Shown piece after piece: positions 17,543-25,010 of a DNA stretch of 39,373 bases. A program made the translations under genes and the position numbers. Below the pieces are notes generated by a model, which was not told where the DNA came from, made no database searches, and saw nothing but the letters and a program-made list of their open reading frames with translations. Positions within the stretch are counted from its first letter, which is position 1. Every line of letters starts with the position of its first letter. Source of the stretch: Acidobacteriota bacterium (GTDB taxonomy: Bacteria > Acidobacteriota > Terriglobia > Bryobacterales > Bryobacteraceae); assembly GCA_026394075.1 (NCBI GenBank), contig JAPKYX010000039.1:1-39373 (forward strand), written 5' to 3'.

Positions 17543-18273
17543 GCCGGGTTCCGCCCAACGGGGCGACCGTTTCGGAAGCGCCGGAATTGTTGCAGATCCG
17601 GCAGTGGGCACTCCCCTGGCTGATCCACGGCTTTGGCACGCGGCAAAGTGAGAAGTGGACGCACCGGGCGGGCCGCACCTGGGTGCATCAGATTCATTCC
17701 GGGACGGTGCACCGGGCGACGGAAGCCGGCTATGTGGCCGATGGGGATGCTCTAATTTCCGACGTGCCCGGACTGCTGCTGGAGATCCGGACGGCGGATT
17801 GCCTGCCGGTGCTGCTGGTGGATCCGGTCCGGCGGATGGTGGCGGCCGCCCATGCCGGCTGGCGGGGAACCGTGGCGGGCATCGCAGCGCGGACGGCAAC
17901 GCAGATGGTGACCGAGTTCGGCTGCCGCTGGGACGATCTCCAGGCGGCATTTGGCCCCAGTATTGGCCCCTGCTGTTTTGAGGTAGGCCCGGAAGTGGCC
18001 GCGCAATTCGACGAGTCTTGCGTTGTCCGACCGGTCGAGGCGGGCGAGGCGAGCTCCCCGGAGAGTACCAATAGTACCCATCGGCGTGTCAAGGTGGACC
18101 TCCACCGCGCCAACCTGACCCAACTGGTGGACGCCGGACTCTCGCCCGGGGCTATTTTTCAGGTGGCGTCCTGCACCATGTGCCACCCGGGACAGTTTCA
18201 CTCCTTCCGCCGTGATCGTGAGCAATCCGGGCGGTTGGTGTCTGGAATCGGGATTCTAGACCCGGCGGCCTAA
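17539..18273 (+). CDS. pgeF: Peptidoglycan editing factor PgeF (YfiH/YlmD, laccase-domain family)
   Basis: A 244-residue cytosolic protein of the 'multi-copper polyphenol oxidoreductase' (DUF152) family. It has since been linked to removing wrongly built UDP-MurNAc-Ser precursors and to purine nucleoside phosphorolysis. Family motifs occur in order: HQIHSG near residue 50, TADCLPVLL near 90, [14 protein letters not shown] near 105, [14 protein letters not shown] near 140, and the C-terminal [15 protein letters not shown]. These supply the His/Cys zinc site. The start codon overlaps the nuoB stop in an ATGA, so translation is coupled. The linker after GPCCFEVG ([21 protein letters not shown]) is unusually polar, but nothing is missing. 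Confidence 0.92.
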   Translation: MSRVPPNGATVSEAPELLQIRQWALPWLIHGFGTRQSEKWTHRAGRTWVHQIHSGTVHRATEAGYVADGDALISDVPGLLLEIRTADCLPVLLVDPVRRMVAAAHAGWRGTVAGIAARTATQMVTEFGCRWDDLQAAFGPSIGPCCFEVGPEVAAQFDESCVVRPVEAGEASSPESTNSTHRRVKVDLHRANLTQLVDAGLSPGAIFQVASCTMCHPGQFHSFRRDREQSGRLVSGIGILDPAA

Positions 18274-18297
18274 GCCGATTGGCTGGTGGCAAAACGA

Positions 18298-18333
18298 AAT
18301 CGGGGCCCCTGCCCGAAGGTAGGAGCCCCGATT
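18298..18333 (-). terminator. Terminator hairpin between pgeF and the DksA-like gene
   Basis: AATCGGGGC (18298-18306) and GCCCCGATT (18325-18333) pair perfectly, and the inner bases extend the stem (CCTGCC/GGTAGG) to a CGAA loop. Leftward it is followed by TTTCGTTTT, a reasonable U-tract on the minus strand, so it most likely ends the TraR/DksA gene. It could also stop pgeF transcription. Confidence 0.7.
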
Positions 18334-18426
18334 GAACTACACGCTCTTGTCGAACGGACTTGCCGAACGATGGTGTCGAACTGTGTTGCCGAAGAATTCG
18401 GTGGAGAAGTCAGACTGCGACGCCTT

Positions 18427-18807
18427 TTAGGCGACCAGCATGTCCTCAACCATCTCTTCGCCGACTTCCACCTGATTGCGATCCGCCATCTCCTGGCAGG
18501 AGATGCAGTACGGGGCCCACGGCACCGCGTTCAAACGCTTCGGTGAAATATCTTCTTCGCAATGCACACAAACGCCATAGGAACCATCGGCCACCCGGCG
18601 CAGCGCCAGGCGGACGTTACGGAGCAACTGCGATTCGCGGTCGAGGTTGCGGATGGCGAGCTCGCGCTCTGCGGCATGCTGCACTTCGTCCAGGGCATCA
18701 GGACTCTTTTCGATCGCGATCCCTTCACGATTGCGGACAACTGCGGACAACTCCGTCTGTTTGGTCTCCAAAATCTGCCGGTATTTGTTTAATTCTTGTT
18801 TCGTCAT
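18427..18807 (-). CDS. TraR/DksA family zinc-finger protein
   Basis: A 126-residue protein with a long coiled-coil-like helical N-terminus (residues 1-75) and a C-terminal C4 zinc finger: Cys80, Cys83, Cys101, Cys104, within GVCVHCEEDISPKRLNAVPWAPYCISC. This is the DksA/TraR layout. Family members bind the RNA polymerase secondary channel and change promoter response, often with ppGpp. The DksA coiled-coil tip normally has a DxxDxA motif. Here the corresponding stretch reads SPDALDEVQHAAE, so full DksA function is uncertain. GGAG eight bases before the ATG supports the start. It is transcribed alone, with the hairpin at 18298-18333 as its likely terminator. Confidence 0.9.
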   Translation of the reverse strand: MTKQELNKYRQILETKQTELSAVVRNREGIAIEKSPDALDEVQHAAERELAIRNLDRESQLLRNVRLALRRVADGSYGVCVHCEEDISPKRLNAVPWAPYCISCQEMADRNQVEVGEEMVEDMLVA

Positions 18808-19255
18808 GGTGACTTCTCCTTCTAACTTACCTACGTTCGTGCTTTGGGCCCGGATCTTCTCTCAAGTCGATTTAGACGACAGAACTCGTCAAAAGTTTCA
18901 ACGAAATGTAGAATGTGAGCCCGAAACACTAAAATATCCTACGGTCAACGCTGTAGGGTTGATGCCTCCGGGAATCCGGACTCTTCCGTCCGTACTCCCC
19001 GCGTTTCGGCTAGCGTGTAGCATACCATACCTGTCAAGCAATTCCATGGCCATTTCCTTGGCTGACTGCCCGGCTTTGTTCCCTGCGTCGCACACTCCGA
19101 AACGTATCGGCGGTCTGTTCAACAAACTGTACTCCGTAATGACGAAGATTTGGGGGCAAAGTTTCAAGAATTCCAAAAATCAGCCACCCTGGACCCAATA
19201 GCGCAACCGGTAGACGAGGCAGCGCACCGGAATGTGGGAAAACCGCACCTTGTTT
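18808..19255. other. 448-bp gap without a convincing gene
   Basis: The gap lies between the DksA-like start and the 3' end of the membrane protein gene. The first 30 bases hold the DksA-like ribosome site. The rest is more AT-rich than its surroundings. A 92-codon minus-strand frame (18898-19176) has no ribosome site and no recognisable motif. Near 19201-19235 a piece resembles the D-arm of a leucine tRNA (ACCGGTAGACGAGGCAGC), but no anticodon arm or acceptor stem can be found. I see nothing else. Confidence 0.5.
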
Positions 19256-21043
19256 CTAGCGGACGCCGATTTTCCCAAAAACGACGCTGAGTTGGCGCTG
19301 ATCCTGGGCGGGGGTAAAGGTGCGGCTGGCGGTGATGACCAGCTCCACCGCGCCCTGGCCTCGGGCGGCGGCGGGCAGGGGATAGGTCAAGACGAACTGC
19401 TGGTTTGCTCCGGTAAGGCTCTGCGGGCCGGCGTCGATGCCATTGGCCGAGACGCTGAGTTGAATGGTTCCCAGGGCTTGTGGTGCATAGCCTTGCAGCT
19501 CAATCAGCCCGGCGGGGGCCACCTGTGCGTTCACCTGCACCGTGGCGCGCGCGCCCATCCAGCGCATGCCGTTTTCGGGCGCATACCAGCCACTGCCGAC
19601 CTGCTGGCTGAACTTGGGGTCCGCGACATCGACGAAGGCCGCCAGGGCGTCTCCCAACCGCTCGGCCTGGAGGCGGAAGGAGGCGGTGACGTTGCGCAGG
19701 CTGTCGCCGGTGGGTTGGTAGACGGCGACGCGTTCCTGTTCGAAGAGTTCCTTCACCTGAGCCGGCCCCAGCAGCCACTGGGAGATGCCGCCCCATTCGG
19801 GATGGGCGTCGATCTGCTTTTCGGCTCCGGGTGCCAGGTAGATTTCCTTCAACCCCAGCAGACGGAAGGGGTTGTCGAAGACGCCATCCCAGAAAAGTTC
19901 GTTGGAGATGCCGGTGAGCAGAATCACTCGGTCCGGGTGTTGCTGGCGGGCCGCTTCCACGCCCCGCACCAACTGCTGCACCGCCCGGGCCTTTTCTTTC
20001 TGCCAGTAGAACGCGCGCCGGGCGGGGATCCAGGAACCGGCCACCAGGCCCACGGCCACCAGCGCCATTACCGGCCGGGGCAGGCAGACGCAAAGCAGGC
20101 CGGCCAAAAAGCCCAGCGCCATCAGCGGCATCGCCAGATAGTAATGCAGTGTGTGGTCCCGCAACGGCAACACCGGCGCCAGCAGCGCCAGGAACCAAAT
20201 GGCACCGAACAGAGCCGGGCGATTGCGCAACCAGACGAGCGCCAATCCGGCGACGGCTGACAGAGGGAAGGCCCAAACGAGGTACGTCCACAATGTCGCG
20301 CCCAGGCTGCGTGGATCGAGGTGTAGAAAATAGGCCGGGTCCGCGGCCGCCTTGGGGATGACGGCGAAATGCAGCACCAGAAACCCGAGTGACGGCACCG
20401 TCAGCGCTGCCGCTTGCCGCCAACGGGACCGGTCATAGAGTGCCACCCAGGCCAGGGCCAGTGCCGGAAACACCACCATGGATTCCAGCGTTCCGAAGCC
20501 CAGCAGGAAAACCACCCAACAAGCCACCATCCGGCGGTCCAGCAACAGCCACAAGGCACCCAGTATGGCCGCGGCGCAGAAGATCTGGTTGCCAGAGCTC
20601 ATCCACCCCATTGCTGCTGAGAGGCCAACGGAGACGGTCCAGAACACTGCCGCCAGGACTCCGGCCACTTTGGACCCGGTCAATTTGCGGGTCACCAGCG
20701 CCAGCAGGACGCAACTGACGCACTGCGCGCCGACGATGACGACGCGGAAGGGCAGAGCCTCCAGGCCGAACAGCGATTCCAGGGTCAGAAAGAAGGCCCG
20801 TTCGCTCAAGAATCGGACGGTGCCCTGGGCCATGGGGGCAAACAGTGCGGTCCACAGGTCAGACGGCTGATGCACCGAGAGCCTAAGGCCCAGCCAGGCG
20901 AAGTCGTCCGCCCGGAACCAGGTGCCCAAGGTGCGCCAATAGAAACCGAGGCTGGCCAGGAAGGGCACGGCCCACCAATAGCGCTGCCAGAGGTGCAGGA
21001 GTTGTTCACGGAGAGGTCCGTGGCCGGACAAGCGAGATTCCAC
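19256..21043 (-). CDS. GT-C-like integral membrane protein with C-terminal beta-domain
   Basis: About 595 residues. Some ten hydrophobic helices (FLASLGFYWRTLGTWF, LFGLEALPFRVVIVGAQCVSCVLLALV, VVFLLGFGTLESMVVFPALALAWVALY and others) surround an early RADDFAWL that could hold the acidic residue used by GT-C glycosyltransferases. The last 130 residues form a soluble, beta-rich domain (GSGWYAPENGMRWMGARATVQVNA; IQLSVSANGI) that should lie in the periplasm. I infer a glycan- or lipid-linked sugar transferase, but no family is proven. The GTG at 21043 is the likely start: earlier codons would overlap the divergent methyltransferase and lack hydrophobic character. Its position 20 bp from that operon suggests shared regulation. 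Confidence 0.72.
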   Translation of the reverse strand: MESRLSGHGPLREQLLHLWQRYWWAVPFLASLGFYWRTLGTWFRADDFAWLGLRLSVHQPSDLWTALFAPMAQGTVRFLSERAFFLTLESLFGLEALPFRVVIVGAQCVSCVLLALVTRKLTGSKVAGVLAAVFWTVSVGLSAAMGWMSSGNQIFCAAAILGALWLLLDRRMVACWVVFLLGFGTLESMVVFPALALAWVALYDRSRWRQAAALTVPSLGFLVLHFAVIPKAAADPAYFLHLDPRSLGATLWTYLVWAFPLSAVAGLALVWLRNRPALFGAIWFLALLAPVLPLRDHTLHYYLAMPLMALGFLAGLLCVCLPRPVMALVAVGLVAGSWIPARRAFYWQKEKARAVQQLVRGVEAARQQHPDRVILLTGISNELFWDGVFDNPFRLLGLKEIYLAPGAEKQIDAHPEWGGISQWLLGPAQVKELFEQERVAVYQPTGDSLRNVTASFRLQAERLGDALAAFVDVADPKFSQQVGSGWYAPENGMRWMGARATVQVNAQVAPAGLIELQGYAPQALGTIQLSVSANGIDAGPQSLTGANQQFVLTYPLPAAARGQGAVELVITASRTFTPAQDQRQLSVVFGKIGVR

Positions 21044-21063
21044 TACTTGGGTATCATAGAGGG

Positions 21064-21780
21064 TTGCAGGTTTCCACCACCAGCGAATACACCGTTGCCG
21101 ACCAGCAACGCATGTCGAAAGCCGTCCGCTACTTCGAGTGGCAGTCGCGTATTTCGGCCGAGGCACTGGGGCAGCGCGTGCTGGAAGTGGGTTGCGGGTT
21201 GGGCAACTTTACTCAGTCGCTGGTAGATCGTGAATTGGTGGTGGGTATCGACATTGATGCCGCCTGCATCGAACTGCACCACCAGCGTTTCAGTGACCGG
21301 CCGCACGTCCAATCCCGCGTGTTGGATGCGCTAGACCCGGAGTTCCTGGAACTGAAGCAGCATCGGCCGGATTCGATTGCCTGCCTGAACGTGCTGGAGC
21401 ACATCTCGGACGACTTGGCGACGCTGAAGCGTTTTGCCGACGTGCTGCCTACTGGCGGGCGGGTGGTCCTACTGGTGCCGGCCTTTAAGGCGCTTTACGG
21501 CCCGATCGATGCCAACCTGGGCCACTACCGGCGCTACACCAAAGCGTCGCTGCGGGCGACGGCGGAGCAGGCCGGGTTGCGGGCGCGCACGCTGAAGTTC
21601 ATGAACCTGGTGGGCTTTTTCGGCTGGTGGGTGAACGCCAAGGTGCTGAAGCGCGAACAGCAGAGCGAAGGCCAGATTGCGCTGTTTGACGGCGTGATTG
21701 TGCCGGTGATGTCGACGCTGGAAGGCTTGGTGGAGCCGCCGGTGGGCCAGTCGATTTTTGCGGTTCTCGAAAAAGTGTAA
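21064..21780 (+). CDS. Class I SAM-dependent methyltransferase
   Basis: A 238-residue methyltransferase. Motif I is clear (VLEVGCGLGNFTQSLVDRELVVGIDID, about residues 40-66), then ARVLDALDPEFLEL-like motif II and SIACLNVLEHISDDLATLKRFADVLPTGGRVVLLVPAFKALYGPIDANLGHYRRYT. This group of enzymes is common beside GT2 glycosyltransferases in lipid-sugar loci. The substrate is probably a sugar or polyprenyl lipid, but that is not shown. The start is a TTG at 21064 or the ATG at 21112. The longer form keeps a conserved RMSKAVRYFEWQ segment inside the protein and is preferred. It is the first gene of a five-gene operon; the next start is five bases past its stop. Confidence 0.85.
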   Translation: MQVSTTSEYTVADQQRMSKAVRYFEWQSRISAEALGQRVLEVGCGLGNFTQSLVDRELVVGIDIDAACIELHHQRFSDRPHVQSRVLDALDPEFLELKQHRPDSIACLNVLEHISDDLATLKRFADVLPTGGRVVLLVPAFKALYGPIDANLGHYRRYTKASLRATAEQAGLRARTLKFMNLVGFFGWWVNAKVLKREQQSEGQIALFDGVIVPVMSTLEGLVEPPVGQSIFAVLEKV

Positions 21781-21784
21781 GCCG

Positions 21785-22540
21785 ATGAAGGTCTCCATCA
21801 TCATTCCGGTGTACAACGAGATCAACGTGCTCGATCAGGTGATGGAGCGCGTCTTGCAGGCGCCGCTGCCGGAGGGGATGGAGCGCGAGATCATTGTCGT
21901 CGACGATGGCTCCACGGACGGCACGACGGAACTGTTGAAGCAGTATCACGACACGCCGCTGGTGGTCGTGCACCATTCGCAGGTGAACTTCGGCAAGGGC
22001 GCCGCCCTGCGGATCGGCATTGCCAACGCGACGGGCGACCTGATCCTGGTGCAGGATGGCGACCTGGAATACGATCCCAACGACTGGGTGCGGGTGCTGA
22101 CGCCGCTGGCTATCGGCGCGGCGTCGGTGGTCTATGGGTCGCGCTTCCAAGGCCGCCCGAAGGGCATGAAGTTCGCCAACTGGCTGGCGAACAAGATCCT
22201 TACGGGCACCGCCAACCTGCTTTACGGTGCCCAGATTACGGATGAAGCCACTGCCTACAAAGCGTTCCGGACTGATGTGCTGGCCAGCATGCGCCTGCGT
22301 TGCATCCGGTTTGAGTTCTGCCCGGAAGTGACGGCCAAGGTACGCCGTCTGGGGCATGTCATCCATGAAGTGCCGATCAGCTACAACGCGCGCGGCGTGC
22401 TGGAAGGCAAGAAGATCCGGTGGCAGGATGGCGTTGAAGCTCTTTGGACACTGCTGCGTTACCGCTGGGGCGCGATGGAGCGCCCGAATCCGGTGCGCCC
22501 GGCCACTGTCGCCAATGCCCGCGCGGCGCGGAGCGTCTAG
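21785..22540 (+). CDS. Glycosyltransferase family 2 (polyprenyl-phosphate sugar transferase-like)
   Basis: A 251-residue GT2 enzyme similar to dolichol/undecaprenyl-phosphate mannosyl- or glucosyltransferases. It has the N-terminal nucleotide-binding strand (MKVSIIIPVYNEINVL), DDGSTDGTTE, an NFGKGAALRIGIANATGDLILVQDGDLEYDP segment with the DxD-like metal site, and GSRFQGRPKGM, ending ISYNARGVLEGKKIRWQDG. It lacks C-terminal transmembrane helices, so it should sit at the inner membrane face. It would make the lipid-linked sugar donor that GT-C enzymes use outside, and two such membrane proteins follow in the operon. The ATG at 21785 is preferred over one nine codons upstream in the previous gene. 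Confidence 0.9.
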   Translation: MKVSIIIPVYNEINVLDQVMERVLQAPLPEGMEREIIVVDDGSTDGTTELLKQYHDTPLVVVHHSQVNFGKGAALRIGIANATGDLILVQDGDLEYDPNDWVRVLTPLAIGAASVVYGSRFQGRPKGMKFANWLANKILTGTANLLYGAQITDEATAYKAFRTDVLASMRLRCIRFEFCPEVTAKVRRLGHVIHEVPISYNARGVLEGKKIRWQDGVEALWTLLRYRWGAMERPNPVRPATVANARAARSV

Positions 22541-22546
22541 ACCGCC

Positions 22547-24346
22547 GTGTTTCCGGATTGGTGGCTGGACGGTTGGCTCCAGCTTCGAGACTCACTACCG
22601 CCTGAATCCCCCCTGCTGTTGATCCGCTGGCTATTGCAGGGTTTGACCCTGGCGTTGCTGGTTGCCTTGGCGGATCTGCTGGCGGGTGCGGCCGTGCTCC
22701 ACTGGGCGCGAGTGCGGTTGCCGGCACGGTTACGCGGTGCGGCCATGCTGGCCATCGGCATGGGGCTATCCGGGACGCTGATGCTGATCTATCCCCGTGG
22801 TTGGGTGGGGCTGCTGCCGGGGTTGCTGGGCCTTCCGTTGCTCCGCACGCGTGCCGGACGTTGGCACGTCTTTGGCTGGCTGAGCGCATTCCGTCCGCGG
22901 GGTTGGGTGGCCTGGGCGTTGGTGCCGGTGGTGCTGCTGTCGCTGCCGGACCTCTTTCTGCCGATCGTCGAGTACGACGCCACGTTGTACCACATGGTGG
23001 CGGCCCGCCAGTATCAGGATGCCGGGCGCGTGTCGTTTGATGCGGGCGTTCGCTTCAATTCTCATCCGCAACTGGGGGTGTTGCTCTATGCACGGCAGCA
23101 GATGCTGTCGGGCGAAGATTCGCTGACTAAGCTGGTGAACCTGGAATGGGTGGCGATGATCGTGCTGGCCGTGCTGCAAATGGCCCGGCGGGCGCGTGGC
23201 GACAACCGGACGCGCTCGGCCTTGGCTTGCTTGCTATTGGCCGGGTCACCTTTGTTCTGGCATCTCGCCAAGATTGAGTACGCCGATCTGGCGTTGACGG
23301 CGTGGTTGGCGGTGGCGGTGGCGTTGCTTGAATGGCGGGGTGTGCCGCCGTGGCTGGCGGGGCTCGCGCTGGGGTTTACTGCTGCTTCGAAGATGCAGGG
23401 GTTGCTGATGGCGGGCTTGGTGGGGTTGATCTACCTGCTGCTGCGGCGGAACTGGCGGGCGGGGCTGCAGGTGGCTACGGTGGCGGCGTTGGTCAACCTG
23501 GGCTGGTGGATCCGCTCCTCAATGGCGACGGGAAGCCCGGTTTATCCGTTCTTGAGTGCCGATGGCCGCACCGAGTCAGCCTACCTGTTTGAGGTGAGCG
23601 CCCGTTACGGCGTCGGGCATGACTGGGTGCATTTCCTCCGGCTGCCATGGGATCTGCTGACGCATTCGCCTTTCATCTTTACCGATGCCTTTGTCTTCGG
23701 ACCCGCTCTGCTGCTGGTGCCGCTGCTGGCCATCGCAGGCTCACCACGGTGGCTGCCGCTGCTGACGTCTGCGGTCTATCTTGTGTTTTGGTACACGACC
23801 GGCCAGGTGGGGCGTTATCTGGTGCCCGTGTTGCCGCTGCTGGCCATGGGGCTGGGTGGCGCTCCGCCCAAGCTGGCGGCGTGGGTGGCGCAAGGCTTGC
23901 TGGCGGCGTGGGCCGCCTTTGCCGGGCTCAGTACGTTGGCCACGGTGCGCTTTCACGCGCTGCCGCCGGTCACTTTTGGCCAGAAGACGGAGTACCTGCG
24001 GCAGACCTTGCCCTATGCCAGTGCGGTGATCGAGATCAACCGCGTGGCGCGGCCGTCGGACCTGACCTACCTCTGGTTCGCCGAAGATGCCCGGTACTAT
24101 GTGCGGACCCGCGCGGAAGGCGATTGGTTTGGCTCCCATAGTTTTGGTGACGCCACCTCACTTGACCGGCTGCGAGAGTGGGGTGTGCGGTTTATCCTGA
24201 TTGATCGCGACCGGGCCGCTTACAATGGCCGGATCTATGGCGAGCAGTTTGGCACGACCGCCCTGGTGAAGCGTTTCGGGCTGGTTCCCGCGGGGCTCAC
24301 GCTGATCTACGATGATGAACGATACTCGGTATTCCGTCTTGACTAA
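22547..24346 (+). CDS. GT-C-like integral membrane protein (putative glycosyltransferase)
   Basis: A 599-residue multi-pass protein. Hydrophobic helices fill most of it, and a short DATLYHMVAARQYQDAGRVSF loop after the third or fourth helix carries an acidic residue and His, as in GT-C transferases that take a lipid-linked sugar. SHPQLGVLLYARQQML and SKMQGLLMAGL are other landmarks; GGRYLVPVLPLLAMGLG-type helices lead to a soluble C-terminus (residues about 480-599). No named family is recognised with confidence. It starts with GTG six bases after the GT2 stop, so it is in one operon with it, and probably uses the lipid-sugar that the GT2 makes. Confidence 0.75.
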   Translation: MFPDWWLDGWLQLRDSLPPESPLLLIRWLLQGLTLALLVALADLLAGAAVLHWARVRLPARLRGAAMLAIGMGLSGTLMLIYPRGWVGLLPGLLGLPLLRTRAGRWHVFGWLSAFRPRGWVAWALVPVVLLSLPDLFLPIVEYDATLYHMVAARQYQDAGRVSFDAGVRFNSHPQLGVLLYARQQMLSGEDSLTKLVNLEWVAMIVLAVLQMARRARGDNRTRSALACLLLAGSPLFWHLAKIEYADLALTAWLAVAVALLEWRGVPPWLAGLALGFTAASKMQGLLMAGLVGLIYLLLRRNWRAGLQVATVAALVNLGWWIRSSMATGSPVYPFLSADGRTESAYLFEVSARYGVGHDWVHFLRLPWDLLTHSPFIFTDAFVFGPALLLVPLLAIAGSPRWLPLLTSAVYLVFWYTTGQVGRYLVPVLPLLAMGLGGAPPKLAAWVAQGLLAAWAAFAGLSTLATVRFHALPPVTFGQKTEYLRQTLPYASAVIEINRVARPSDLTYLWFAEDARYYVRTRAEGDWFGSHSFGDATSLDRLREWGVRFILIDRDRAAYNGRIYGEQFGTTALVKRFGLVPAGLTLIYDDERYSVFRLD

Positions 24347-25010
24347 TTCACTACTGACTAGATCGCTACTGGCATGGATGGCGCTGAGCCTGGCCGCCTG
24401 CGTGGGTTCGCGCGAGCGTTCCCGGTTTCCGGCGGAGCCGCATCTGGACCAAGTAGTGCCGCCTCGGGTGGGGGCCGGCAAGTCGTTCCAGGTGCAGCCG
24501 GATGGGCGGTCCGCGTTGATTGTGCGGGGCACCAACTTGTCGCCCAAGTCACGCATCCGGCTGAATGGTCATGTGCTGGACACCAGCGGCGGCGACGGCA
24601 CGCAATTGAGCGCGTATGTTCCTGCGGAGTTGATCAAGGAGCCGGGCCAGTTTCCCGTTTCGGTCGAGACGCCGGAAGGACAGCTCTCCAATAGTCTGCC
24701 GTTCTGGGTGCTCTCAAACAGCGGCCCGGCGCCGGAGATCGGCAAGCTCTACCCGGCCGAATACACCGCCGGGCAAGCGTTCAACAAGCAGCCCAACGGT
24801 GCCTCCGCCTTGGGGATCACTGGGCAGAACTTTCTGCCGGAACCAGTGGTGGAGATTAACGGCGAACCGACGGTGACGGCCTTTGGCGGCTCCGAGCAGT
24901 TGAGCGCGCTGGTGCCGGACAAGTTCATTCAGAAGCCCGGCCGGCTGAAGATCACGGTTCGTAACCGTGACGGCAAGGTGTCGGCACCGGTGGAGTTGAT
25001 CCTGAAGTGA
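24312..25010 (+). CDS. Lipoprotein with two TIG/IPT-like domains
   Basis: A 232-residue exported protein. The N-terminus has a hydrophobic core ending LSLAAC, a lipobox, so it should be lipid-anchored. Two copies of one beta-sandwich follow: about residues 45-140 and 145-232. They share a P-x-x-x-x-AG-x-x-F-x-x-QP(D/N)G-x-SAL start, a G-x-N, an N-G, a GG-x-x-QLSA-x-VP turn, and a PG stretch. This layout is that of IPT/TIG immunoglobulin-like folds. The start overlaps the preceding gene by 35 bp and its stop overlaps the next start by four (GTGA). It sits between two membrane glycosyltransferase-like genes, so it may be the acceptor or a chaperone of the glycosylation machinery. Binding function is inferred only. 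Confidence 0.8.
   Translation: MMNDTRYSVLTNSLLTRSLLAWMALSLAACVGSRERSRFPAEPHLDQVVPPRVGAGKSFQVQPDGRSALIVRGTNLSPKSRIRLNGHVLDTSGGDGTQLSAYVPAELIKEPGQFPVSVETPEGQLSNSLPFWVLSNSGPAPEIGKLYPAEYTAGQAFNKQPNGASALGITGQNFLPEPVVEINGEPTVTAFGGSEQLSALVPDKFIQKPGRLKITVRNRDGKVSAPVELILK

Noticed and set aside
18898..19176. 92-codon minus-strand frame in the long gap
   Set aside because: No ribosome site, no recognisable motif and no family; it may be chance.
19201..19235. Possible leucine tRNA
   Set aside because: Only a D-arm-like piece is present; anticodon arm, T-arm and acceptor stem cannot be built.
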